From the NCBI GenBank assembly GCA_002348725.1, contig DEAO01000036.1, forward strand, positions 12,047 to 28,879: a stretch of DNA of 16,833 bases. The letters run 5' to 3'. A program made the translations under genes and the position numbers. Positions 1 to 7,167 of this stretch are shown here, piece after piece (the stretch's first letter is position 1; the number at the start of each line of letters is the position of its first letter). Below the pieces are notes generated by a model, which searched no databases, was not told where the DNA came from, and saw only the letters and a list, made by a program, of their open reading frames with translations. The DNA comes from Fidelibacterota bacterium UBA2980. Lineage in GTDB: Bacteria; Fidelibacterota; Marinisomatia; Marinisomatales; Marinisomataceae.

Positions 1-45
1 TCACAAATATTATCTATTAACCCGTCAAGGATTCTTAAAAACTAA
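1..45 (+). CDS. 3' end of an unidentified upstream gene (partial)
   Basis: Reading from base 1 in the first frame gives 14 sense codons ending in ...INPSRILKN and a TAA stop at 43-45. That stop shares its last base with the ATG of the next gene (TAATG), the kind of overlap common in this window. The fragment is too short to assign to a family. A second frame (from base 2) is also open here and runs into the permease gene out of frame. I prefer the first frame only because of the TAATG junction. Confidence 0.4.
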   Translation, partial: SQILSINPSRILKN

Positions 46-1175
46 TGAATATAATTTTTCTAATAGCCAAAAGATTTTTGATATCACGAAACTTATTAGA
101 AGGAGGAATGATAAATATTGTTTCATTTCTTGGTCTATTTATTGGATCAATATCTATTGTATTATCCCTTGCTGTTTTAAATGGGTTTCAAGATGTGCTA
201 GGAAATGAAACTAAGAAAATATATGGAGATTATATTTTATTAGATTCAAATAGAGATTCTATAAGAAATATTAATAATGATTTCAAATATTCACCATTTT
301 ATGAAGAAGAATTTTTTATTCTAAACAATAAAAAACAATCATTAATAAAATTAAAAACTATTTTTTCAGATAAAATTGACAACTTTTATGATTTGAATAG
401 ATCTAATGACACTTCTATAAATAAAAATGATATTATTATAGGAAATTCTTTATCTGAGCGTATGAATATAAGCATTGGAGATTCAGTATCTATATATGAT
501 ACTAATATATCCATTAATAGTTTAGCAGTCATTGAAGATCAGCAGTTTTTTGTTAAAGATATATATCAAAATAGAATTTTACGGTCTGATGAATTTCTAG
601 TTTTTGGTGCTTTTGATGAAGATAATCTTCCAGGTGAATTAAGCGGTATAGAATTGTTAGGCAATGTTGATGTATTACAAAAGAAATATTCGAAAGATAA
701 GCTAATTTCATGGCAAGATAGGAATAGACAGCTTTTTGATGCAACAGAAATAGAGAAAAAAATCACCTTCTTTACTTTGCTTCTTATTATTATTGTCGCT
801 TCTTTTAATTTATCATCTTCAATTGTGCAAATTTCTACAAAGAAAACTAGAGAAATGGCAATTCTCAATGCTTTTGGCATGAATGAAAGAAATATCTCAA
901 TGATATTTCTTGTTTATGGATATTTATTGTCACTTACTGCTATTGTTTGTGGAATATTGTCAGGATTATTAATTGTGATTATACAAAATCAATTCGGATT
1001 TATTGTTTTAAATCCAGAATTTTATTTAATAGATAGGCTTCCAATGGAAATTAGTTTTAAAGAAATTTCTATATTGTTATCTTTTTCAATAATTATTATT
1101 GGAATTTTTGTATCTCTTCCTTTATTGTTAATGAGAAAAATCAATCCTATAATACTAATTAATAAAAACATATGA
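45..1175 (+). CDS. lolC: LolC/LolE-type lipoprotein-releasing ABC transporter permease
   Basis: This 376-residue inner-membrane protein is the permease of a Lol-type exporter, which takes outer-membrane lipoproteins out of the inner membrane and hands them to a periplasmic carrier. One membrane segment lies near residues 22-46 and ends in the LolC/E hallmark LNGFQ. A periplasmic domain follows (about 50-237), then three membrane segments (about 238-262, 283-313, 340-364) forming an FtsX-like C-terminal domain. The late motif YLIDRLPMEIS matches the family's 'Y-x-ID-x-LP' signature. E. coli LolC is about 400 residues, so the periplasmic part is slightly short. Its last 4 bases overlap the LolD-type ATPase gene (ATGA), so the two should be translated together. 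No second permease gene follows, so a homodimer is possible (inference). There is no Shine-Dalgarno site; the start overlaps the preceding stop. Confidence 0.85.
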   Translation: MNIIFLIAKRFLISRNLLEGGMINIVSFLGLFIGSISIVLSLAVLNGFQDVLGNETKKIYGDYILLDSNRDSIRNINNDFKYSPFYEEEFFILNNKKQSLIKLKTIFSDKIDNFYDLNRSNDTSINKNDIIIGNSLSERMNISIGDSVSIYDTNISINSLAVIEDQQFFVKDIYQNRILRSDEFLVFGAFDEDNLPGELSGIELLGNVDVLQKKYSKDKLISWQDRNRQLFDATEIEKKITFFTLLLIIIVASFNLSSSIVQISTKKTREMAILNAFGMNERNISMIFLVYGYLLSLTAIVCGILSGLLIVIIQNQFGFIVLNPEFYLIDRLPMEISFKEISILLSFSIIIIGIFVSLPLLLMRKINPIILINKNI

Positions 1176-1831
1176 TATTATCAGTAAAAAATCTTAAAAA
1201 ATCCTATAATGACGGGAAAAGTAAGTTAGAAGTTTTGAAAGATGTTTCTTTTGATTTAAAGAAAGGATCTATCTTAACTATAAAAGGACCTTCTGGATCA
1301 GGAAAATCTACTCTTTTGAGCTTGTTAGGTACTTTAGATACACAGGATAGCGGTGATATTATTATCAATCATAAAAATTTAAATGATTATGATGATTTCT
1401 CAGAGATTCGCAATAGTCATATTGGTTTTATTTTTCAATTTCATAATCTTATATCAGAATTAAATGTTACTGAAAATATTTGTGTGCCAGCATTTATATC
1501 AGATAAAGAAATTGATCATAATTTTTTAGATACACTTTTTGAGTATTTTCAACTAACCAATAAAGAAAATGCATTTCCATTAGATTTATCTGGCGGAGAA
1601 AAACAAAGAGTATCCGTTATGAGAGCTATCATTAATAAGCCATCTATTATTATAGCAGATGAACCAACTGGAAATTTAGATGAAAAAAATGCTTTAAAAT
1701 TGATTGATTTATTTAAAAAATTAAATAAAGATTTTCAACTAACTTTTATAATTGCTACTCATGATAATAAAGTCTTTGACATTGGTCATCAGAAGATGGA
1801 ATTATCTGATGGAAAGCTTCTAAATTTATAA
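1172..1831 (+). CDS. lolD: LolD-type lipoprotein-releasing ABC transporter ATPase
   Basis: This 219-residue cytoplasmic ATPase powers the preceding LolC/E permease. All ABC motifs are intact: Walker A GPSGSGKST (39-47), Q-loop glutamine 89 in FIFQFHNL, signature LSGGEKQR (139-146), Walker B with D-loop ADEPTGNLD (162-170), and the switch histidine 197 in ATHD. The sequence around Walker B and the length fit the LolD/MacB/FtsE subgroup; the LolC neighbour decides for LolD. The start codon sits inside the end of lolC (ATGA overlap) with no Shine-Dalgarno site, which points to translational coupling. The gene ends the first transcription unit; the control region of dnaK follows. No clear terminator hairpin with a T-run is visible after it. 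Confidence 0.9.
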   Translation: MILSVKNLKKSYNDGKSKLEVLKDVSFDLKKGSILTIKGPSGSGKSTLLSLLGTLDTQDSGDIIINHKNLNDYDDFSEIRNSHIGFIFQFHNLISELNVTENICVPAFISDKEIDHNFLDTLFEYFQLTNKENAFPLDLSGGEKQRVSVMRAIINKPSIIIADEPTGNLDEKNALKLIDLFKKLNKDFQLTFIIATHDNKVFDIGHQKMELSDGKLLNL

Positions 1832-1853
1832 AATATCTTAATTTAAGCCATAT

Positions 1854-1879
1854 TGTCATATTTCTATATCAATATGACA
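1854..1879. promoter_or_regulatory. Inverted repeat upstream of the dnaK promoter, candidate operator or activator site
   Basis: The 9-base arm TGTCATATT at 1854-1862 is followed after 8 bases by its exact reverse complement AATATGACA at 1871-1879. The dyad centre is about 51 bases upstream of the start point predicted from the sigma-54 element. No T-run follows the right arm, so it does not look like an intrinsic terminator for lolD. TGTC...GACA dyads are a common shape for bacterial dimeric regulators, including sigma-54 activators, but those usually bind farther upstream. Which protein binds here cannot be told from the sequence. Confidence 0.6.
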
Positions 1880-1890
1880 TATATATGCTA

Positions 1891-1907
1891 TTGGCACAGT
1901 CTTTGCA
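1891..1907 (+). promoter_or_regulatory. Sigma-54 (-24/-12) promoter of dnaK
   Basis: The bases TTGGCAC at 1891-1897 and TTGCA at 1903-1907 match the RpoN consensus YTGGCACG-N4-TTGCW, with one departure (A instead of G at 1898). The invariant GG (1893-1894) and GC (1905-1906) are exactly 10 bases apart, as the family requires. The predicted start point is near 1918, leaving a leader of about 27 bases that carries the dnaK Shine-Dalgarno site. The location in the only sizeable intergenic gap before dnaK supports a real promoter. It would need an enhancer-binding activator ATPase, none of which is encoded in this window. Confidence 0.75.
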
Positions 1908-1934
1908 ACAATAAAATCAAAAAATAAATTTTAT

Positions 1935-1939
1935 AGGAG
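1935..1939 (+). promoter_or_regulatory. Shine-Dalgarno site of dnaK
   Basis: AGGAG lies 5 bases before the dnaK ATG at 1945. It is one of the few strong sites in a window where most genes have none, which fits a protein made in large amounts. Confidence 0.8.
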
Positions 1940-1944
1940 AAATT

Positions 1945-3846
1945 ATGGGAAAAATTATTGGAATAGATTTAGGTACAACGAATTCTTGTGTTTCCGTAAT
2001 GGAAGGTGGAGAGCCTACTGTTATCACAAGCCCTGAAGGGGGAAGAACAACCCCTTCTGTTGTTGCTTTTACAGAAAAAGGCGATCGTTTAGTTGGAGAG
2101 CCAGCAAAACGACAATCAGTAACCAATCCAATTAATACAATTTATTCAATCAAAAGATTTATTGGTAGAACTGCTGCTGAGATTAAAAAAGATGCAAAAG
2201 AAGTGCCTTATGATATATCTGCAAAAGGTCAAAAAGTAGTTGTTAAAGCCAACGATAAAGAGTATCAACCGCAGGAAATAAGTGCGATGGTATTGCAAAA
2301 AATGAAACAAATGGCTGAACAGCATTTAGGATCAGATGTAACTGATGCTGTTATTACAGTTCCCGCTTATTTTAATGATTCTCAAAGAAAAGCTACTAAA
2401 GATGCTGGTAAAATTGCTGGCTTAAATGTTAAAAGAATTATTAATGAGCCTACAGCTGCATCATTAGCTTATGGCTTAGACAAAAAGAAAGATGAGAAAG
2501 TAGCTGTATTTGATTTAGGTGGTGGTACCTTTGATATTTCTATATTAGATATAGTCAATGATGAAGGTCAATCAATTGAGGTCAATGCTAGCAATGGTGA
2601 CGGTAGATTAGGTGGAGATGATTTTGATCAAAAGATTGTTGATTGGTTAGCCAGTGATTTTAAAGAAAAAGAAGGTATTGATTTACGCGAAGATCCAATG
2701 GCGTTGCAACGCTTAAAAGATGCTGCAGAAAATGCTAAAAAAGAGCTTTCTTCTTCAACAAGAACTGAGATCAATTTGCCATTTATTACTGCTGACTCTT
2801 CTGGTCCTAAACATTTAAATACAAGTTTAACCAGAGCAAATTTTGAGAAATTAGTTTCTGATCTTGTTGAAAGAGTTGTTGGTCCATGTAAACAAGCGTT
2901 AAAAGATTCAAAATTAAATGCAAAAGATATAGATGAAGTCATTCTTGTTGGAGGATCAACAAGAATTCCTTGTATTCAAGAAAAGGTAAAGGAGATATTT
3001 GGAAAAAGCCCTAACCAAAGCGTTAATCCTGATGAAGTAGTTGCTCTTGGTGCTGCAATACAAGCAGGTGTTCTTGCTGGAGATGTAGATGATGTACTAC
3101 TGCTTGATGTAACTCCTCTAACATTAGGTATTGAAACTCTTGGAGGAGTTTCTACGCCGTTGATTGAGAAAAATTCTACAATTCCAACACAAAAATCTCA
3201 AATTTTTAGCACTGCAGCAGATAATCAACCAGCTGTAGAGATTATTGTTGTTCAAGGTGAAAGACAGATGGCAGTTGACAATAAAACTATTGGGCGTTTT
3301 CATCTAGATGGTATACCTCCTTCTCCAAGAGGAGTTCCCCAAATTGAAGTATCTTTTGATATTGATGCTGACGGCATTCTTAATGTAAAAGCGGTAGATA
3401 AAGCCTCTGGAAAAGAACAAAGCATTCGAATAGAAGCATCAAGTGGTCTTTCTGATGAAGAAATTGAAAAGATGGTTAATGATGCAAAAAAACATGAATC
3501 AGAAGACAAAGAAAAGAAAGAACAAATTGATACAAAAAATCAAGCGGAACAGTTGATTTATCAAACAGAGAAACAAATGAAAGATCTGGATGATAAATTA
3601 ACCGATGATGATAAAAAAGATTTAAACGAAGCGTTAGATAAATTAAAAGAAGCAAATAAATCAACTAACGTTGAAGACATTAAATCAGCAATTGATAATC
3701 TTAATTCTGTATGGAATACGAAAGCTTCAACTATGTATCAGTCATCTAAAGATTCACCTGAAGCCGATGTGTCGGAAGGTGATAGTAAGCCAAAAGATGA
3801 TAAAAAAATTGAAGATGCCGATTTTGAAGTCGTAGAAGAAGATTAG
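1945..3846 (+). CDS. dnaK: Molecular chaperone DnaK (Hsp70)
   Basis: This 633-residue Hsp70 binds exposed hydrophobic peptide stretches in an ATP-dependent cycle with DnaJ and GrpE in the cytoplasm. The three Hsp70 signatures are present: IDLGTTNS (7-14), VFDLGGGTFD (188-197) and ILVGGSTRIP (about 333-342). The hydrophobic interdomain linker DVLLLD (about 383-388) follows, then the beta-sandwich substrate-binding domain starting at VTPLTLGIETLGG, a helical lid, and a charged tail ending FEVVEED. The N-terminal segment found in Gram-negative DnaK but missing in Firmicutes is present. Length matches E. coli (638). There is no grpE or dnaJ next to it and no CIRCE element; instead a sigma-54 type promoter and a palindrome lie upstream. 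Codon use and composition look slightly richer in GC than the neighbours, as expected for a conserved, highly expressed gene. Confidence 0.98.
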   Translation: MGKIIGIDLGTTNSCVSVMEGGEPTVITSPEGGRTTPSVVAFTEKGDRLVGEPAKRQSVTNPINTIYSIKRFIGRTAAEIKKDAKEVPYDISAKGQKVVVKANDKEYQPQEISAMVLQKMKQMAEQHLGSDVTDAVITVPAYFNDSQRKATKDAGKIAGLNVKRIINEPTAASLAYGLDKKKDEKVAVFDLGGGTFDISILDIVNDEGQSIEVNASNGDGRLGGDDFDQKIVDWLASDFKEKEGIDLREDPMALQRLKDAAENAKKELSSSTRTEINLPFITADSSGPKHLNTSLTRANFEKLVSDLVERVVGPCKQALKDSKLNAKDIDEVILVGGSTRIPCIQEKVKEIFGKSPNQSVNPDEVVALGAAIQAGVLAGDVDDVLLLDVTPLTLGIETLGGVSTPLIEKNSTIPTQKSQIFSTAADNQPAVEIIVVQGERQMAVDNKTIGRFHLDGIPPSPRGVPQIEVSFDIDADGILNVKAVDKASGKEQSIRIEASSGLSDEEIEKMVNDAKKHESEDKEKKEQIDTKNQAEQLIYQTEKQMKDLDDKLTDDDKKDLNEALDKLKEANKSTNVEDIKSAIDNLNSVWNTKASTMYQSSKDSPEADVSEGDSKPKDDKKIEDADFEVVEED

Positions 3847-3884
3847 ATTTTTTATTTAGATATTAATTGTTAGTTTTTGATGCA

Positions 3885-5288
3885 ATGAGTATCTATAAAA
3901 GTATCCTAAAGGTTTTCTATGCTTTATTTATATTATTTTTACTATTATTTATTATAGCAGCAGGAATTGTTTATCAGCAGCTTTCTTCTGGTGTAGAATA
4001 TACATTTGATGGGGCTCTGAATGATAGAGAAATTACTGAAGATTACTTTGTTACCGTATATGACCCTTCTTTTTACCTAGACCTTGAAAAGAGTGGTAAA
4101 ATTTCATTAAATATAGAAACATCTAGTGGAAAATTTTATTACAAATCAGATAGTTTAGCAACAAATATACTTTCAATTGAAAGAGCAAATATTCAATCTG
4201 AAATATCGATTAAAGATATATTTTATCTTGCTTCCAAGCTAGCAAGAGACGAAGAGATTGATAAAAGAATTATTGATGAAGTTTATATCGATATTAATCG
4301 TCCAATAGCAAATCTTCAGTCTATTCAATATATTAATGATTCGTTTCTAGAAGGGATTGATACCAAAAAGGAAGATTTACCAATGGGTAATCTTGCTAGA
4401 AAGTATTTACCAAAAATATTTATTCAAACAGATAGAGACAGTAAAGGAACTATTGTTGATGGTACTTGTACATATTATTTAGGCTCAGATATAGTTGATT
4501 GTCCAATTATCTTTGAGTTTACTGGAAATGCTTACTTTAATCCTTCTAATAAATTTTCACTCGACTCTTTTAAACTTCACTTGTTATCAGAAATAGATTT
4601 TAATGCTAGCTATATAGGAGCATTGTTTGATGATGTTGATTCTATAGGCTATACCAAAGATAGTGAAATTAGAGATAATATTATTAAAACTAGATATAGT
4701 AGAAGAAAAGCTGAAATAGAGGAAGATTATGAAAAGATAAAACAATTAAATCAAGAATTAGAAAGTATAAAGATAAAAATAAAAGAAATTTCTTCCCTTG
4801 ATTTAGTGTATGAAAAACAAAAGGGTGACTTGCCTTTATTGAATGGTTTTGTAGATGTCAAAAATAGTAAAATGGATCTTAAAACATTTCCTGCGGATTT
4901 GAAGCCAGAACCAATTAGAGATTTGGGTTTACAGCTTAAAGTCAAAGATAATATTGGCTCTATTAATCTTGACGGTTTAGTTACTAATCCTAAAGTAAGA
5001 TTAAAATTTCAGAAAGAACTTAATTTGCAAATTACAGGTCAAATAGATTTCACTAAAATTTTGGAACCAGAATTAGATTTATACGTAAATGGTAGTAATA
5101 TACATTTTGCTTTGCTTGATAATGTCAATTTGAATGGTATTGCAGATTTATTCGTGACAATTAAAGGGCAAAATGTATTAGATTTAAATGGAAAAGTTGA
5201 TATCAAGAAAAGTAATGGATTTTTGACCCCATTAAAAGATAGCACTTTTCAGTTAAAACATAATTTGACTAAGGAAAATAATGGATAA
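3885..5288 (+). CDS. Membrane-anchored protein with TamB/AsmA-like C-terminal beta repeats (function unknown)
   Basis: I do not recognise this 467-residue protein as a named family member. An N-terminal membrane anchor (about residues 8-30, after basic residues) is followed by a large, presumably periplasmic part. Residues about 260-310 are strongly charged and probably coiled coil (RRKAEIEEDYEKIKQLNQ). The last 110 residues alternate beta strands in the style of TamB/AsmA proteins, with phrases like INLDGLVTNPKVRLKF and LDLNGKVDIKKSNGFLTPL. The only two cysteines, 195 and 206, could form a disulfide. TamB/AsmA proteins help lipid or outer-membrane protein traffic, but they are usually longer. 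The same frame opens at a TTG at 3867, yet the ATG at 3885 puts the start directly before the anchor and is preferred; neither start has a Shine-Dalgarno site. The end overlaps moxR by 8 bases. The TamB/AsmA link is an inference from sequence style. Confidence 0.8.
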   Translation: MSIYKSILKVFYALFILFLLLFIIAAGIVYQQLSSGVEYTFDGALNDREITEDYFVTVYDPSFYLDLEKSGKISLNIETSSGKFYYKSDSLATNILSIERANIQSEISIKDIFYLASKLARDEEIDKRIIDEVYIDINRPIANLQSIQYINDSFLEGIDTKKEDLPMGNLARKYLPKIFIQTDRDSKGTIVDGTCTYYLGSDIVDCPIIFEFTGNAYFNPSNKFSLDSFKLHLLSEIDFNASYIGALFDDVDSIGYTKDSEIRDNIIKTRYSRRKAEIEEDYEKIKQLNQELESIKIKIKEISSLDLVYEKQKGDLPLLNGFVDVKNSKMDLKTFPADLKPEPIRDLGLQLKVKDNIGSINLDGLVTNPKVRLKFQKELNLQITGQIDFTKILEPELDLYVNGSNIHFALLDNVNLNGIADLFVTIKGQNVLDLNGKVDIKKSNGFLTPLKDSTFQLKHNLTKENNG

Positions 5289-6276
5289 AACTTCATTAAA
5301 CTTATTGAACAAGAAAATAGAGAAAAATTCAGGATTTATTTTAGATCTCAAAGATAATATAAGTAAAGTTATTGTTGGACAAGACGATCTTATTAATAAA
5401 ATTTTAATTTCTATTATATCGAATGGACACATTTTACTTGAAGGTGTTCCTGGCTTAGCAAAAACTCTTACCATTAATACTATTGCAAATCTTATCAATG
5501 CTGATTTTAAAAGAATTCAATTTACGCCTGATATGTTGCCTGCTGATTTACTTGGAACACTGATATATAATCAAAAAACAGGTGACTTTGTAACAAAAAA
5601 AGGTCCAATATTTTCTAACATGATCTTAGCTGATGAGATAAACAGAGCACCATCTAAGGTGCAGAGCGCATTGCTTGAATCCATGCAAGAAAGACAAATT
5701 ACAATTGGCGAAGAAACATTTAAATTAGATTTACCATTCTTAGTACTAGCAACACAAAATCCTATTGAACAGGAAGGAACTTATCCACTTCCTGAAGCAC
5801 AAGTAGATAGATTTATGTTAAAAGTCTTGGTTGATTATCCGTCTATAGATGATGAGAAAGAGATTTTGAATAAAGTTGCTAAAACAAATATAGATACAAA
5901 ATTGAAATCTGTTGTCAATTGTAAAAAAATTCTGGATGCACAATCTCTTGTAAATGAAATTTTTATTTCTCCAAAAATTTTAGACTACATTCTCAATGTT
6001 GTATTTGCTACAAGAAATCCTGAAAAATTTAAACTTGCCAACCTTGAAGATCTCATTAGTTTTGGCGCTTCCCCTAGAGCATCTATAAATCTAGTATTAG
6101 CAGCTAAAGCGAATGCTTTTATAAGCGGAAGAGGTTATGTGATACCTGAAGATATAAGATATATAGGAAAAGACGTTTTAAGACATAGAATTTTGTTATC
6201 TTACGAAGCAGAAGCAGAAGAAATCACATCTGAAGAAGTTATTGATCAATTATTTAAAGAAATTCCTGTACCATAA
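5281..6276 (+). CDS. MoxR-family AAA+ ATPase
   Basis: MoxR ATPases act as chaperone-like machines that help mature or insert ligands into partner proteins, often ones with von Willebrand A domains. This 331-residue protein has Walker A GVPGLAKT (55-62), Walker B ILADE (115-119), sensor-1 asparagine 160 in ATQNPIEQEGTYPLPEAQ, and a conserved arginine 177 in VDRF that may serve as arginine finger. A C-terminal helical lid domain follows (about 220-331). The length is typical. It starts 8 bases inside the end of the previous gene and has a Shine-Dalgarno site AAGGA (5271-5275), 5 bases before the ATG. The DUF58 gene comes 9 bases after the stop, the usual pairing for this family. The alternative reading, a McrB- or RavA-like ATPase, is less likely given the neighbours. 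Confidence 0.93.
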   Translation: MDKTSLNLLNKKIEKNSGFILDLKDNISKVIVGQDDLINKILISIISNGHILLEGVPGLAKTLTINTIANLINADFKRIQFTPDMLPADLLGTLIYNQKTGDFVTKKGPIFSNMILADEINRAPSKVQSALLESMQERQITIGEETFKLDLPFLVLATQNPIEQEGTYPLPEAQVDRFMLKVLVDYPSIDDEKEILNKVAKTNIDTKLKSVVNCKKILDAQSLVNEIFISPKILDYILNVVFATRNPEKFKLANLEDLISFGASPRASINLVLAAKANAFISGRGYVIPEDIRYIGKDVLRHRILLSYEAEAEEITSEEVIDQLFKEIPVP

Positions 6277-6285
6277 TCTATTTAT

Positions 6286-7164
6286 ATGTCTAAAGACATT
6301 CTAAAAAAAGTCCGTCAGATTGAGATTAGAACAAAGAATCTTGTCAATGATTTTTTTGGAGGAGATTATCATTCTAATTTTAAAGGACGTGGTATGACTT
6401 TTTCTGAAGTAAGGGAATATCAAGCGGGTGATGATATTAGATTTATTGATTGGAACGTTACAGCAAGAACTGGTAAACCATACATTAAAATATTTGAAGA
6501 AGAACGTGAATTAACTGTCCTTCTTCTTATTGATGTTAGCAGTTCAGGTGTATTTGGATCTAAAAGTTCTTTAAAAATTGATTTAGGCATTGAAATAGCT
6601 TCTGTTCTTGGATTTTCTGCTATTAAAAATAATGATAAAGTGGGACTTGTCCTTTTTAACGATGAGATAGCAAAATATATTCCTCCAAAAAAAGGGAAAT
6701 CGCATGTTTTAAGACTAATTACTGATCTAGTTAATTATGATTATGATAATAATGAAAATAAGACATCTATAAAAAATGTTCTAGAGTTTGCTAGCAGGGT
6801 TTCTAATAGAAAAAGCGTTATTTTCCTCATATCAGATTTTGTGGATGATAATTTTTGGTCAGAACTAAAACATCTTAATTTTAAACACGATTTAATTGGT
6901 ATTCAGATTTATGATTTCTTTGAAGAAGAATTCCCGAATCTTGGTTTAGTCGAAGTTCACGATTCTGAATCAGGAGAAAAAGTTTGGATTGATACTTCTA
7001 GCAAAAAGAATCGAAAAGATTTTTCCAAATATTTCAAAAAAAATTTAAAAGAATTTTCTCAAAAATGTAAAAATATGGGTTTTGATTTAATTCAGATTGG
7101 AACTAATCAAGACTATATTAAAACATTAACTCACTTTTTTAAAAAGAGAGCAAAGCGTATATAA
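6286..7164 (+). CDS. DUF58 protein with a von Willebrand A-like fold, MoxR partner
   Basis: This 292-residue protein belongs to the DUF58 family, almost always encoded beside a MoxR ATPase. The family core is clear: GRGMTFSEVREYQAGDDIR-type residues at about 34-52, then DWNVTART (55-62) and KIFEEERE (68-75). A metal-binding MIDAS-like DVSSS motif follows at 83-87, inside a hydrophobic strand. The rest fits a Rossmann-like vWA fold (LVLFNDEI, then VIFLISDFVDD). No membrane segment is visible, so it is probably cytoplasmic or peripheral, unlike the longer DUF58 proteins with two N-terminal membrane helices. The biochemical role of the family is not established; partnership with MoxR is inferred from the conserved pairing. 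It has no Shine-Dalgarno site and starts 9 bases after moxR. Confidence 0.92.
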   Translation: MSKDILKKVRQIEIRTKNLVNDFFGGDYHSNFKGRGMTFSEVREYQAGDDIRFIDWNVTARTGKPYIKIFEEERELTVLLLIDVSSSGVFGSKSSLKIDLGIEIASVLGFSAIKNNDKVGLVLFNDEIAKYIPPKKGKSHVLRLITDLVNYDYDNNENKTSIKNVLEFASRVSNRKSVIFLISDFVDDNFWSELKHLNFKHDLIGIQIYDFFEEEFPNLGLVEVHDSESGEKVWIDTSSKKNRKDFSKYFKKNLKEFSQKCKNMGFDLIQIGTNQDYIKTLTHFFKKRAKRI

Positions 7165-7167
7165 TAA

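Noticed and set aside
1777..1788. TGAC-N4-GTCA dyad near the end of lolD, about 135 bases before the predicted dnaK start point, a typical distance for a sigma-54 activator site
   Set aside because: The arms are only 4 bases, it lies in coding sequence (around the codons after ATHDNKVFDIG), and such short dyads are common by chance. It is worth revisiting only if conserved in relatives.
1854..1879. The palindrome read as a rho-independent terminator for lolD
   Set aside because: The stem is AT-rich with an 8-base loop, and no T-run follows the right arm on the + strand.
1832..1944. CIRCE or sigma-32 control of dnaK
   Set aside because: No TTAGCACTC/GAGTGCTAA dyad and no convincing sigma-32 -35/-10 pair is visible in the gap.
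2628..2942. Open frame of about 104 codons on the minus strand inside dnaK, and similar minus-strand frames elsewhere (for example 566-880, 11113-11391)
   Set aside because: They lie wholly within well-supported + strand genes, show no family motifs and no start signals, and arise from the codon use of the genes opposite.
3867..3884. TTG start 18 bases upstream of the ATG of the TamB-like gene
   Set aside because: Neither start has a Shine-Dalgarno site, but the ATG at 3885 gives a normal N-terminus directly before the membrane anchor; the TTG would add only LVFDA with no support.
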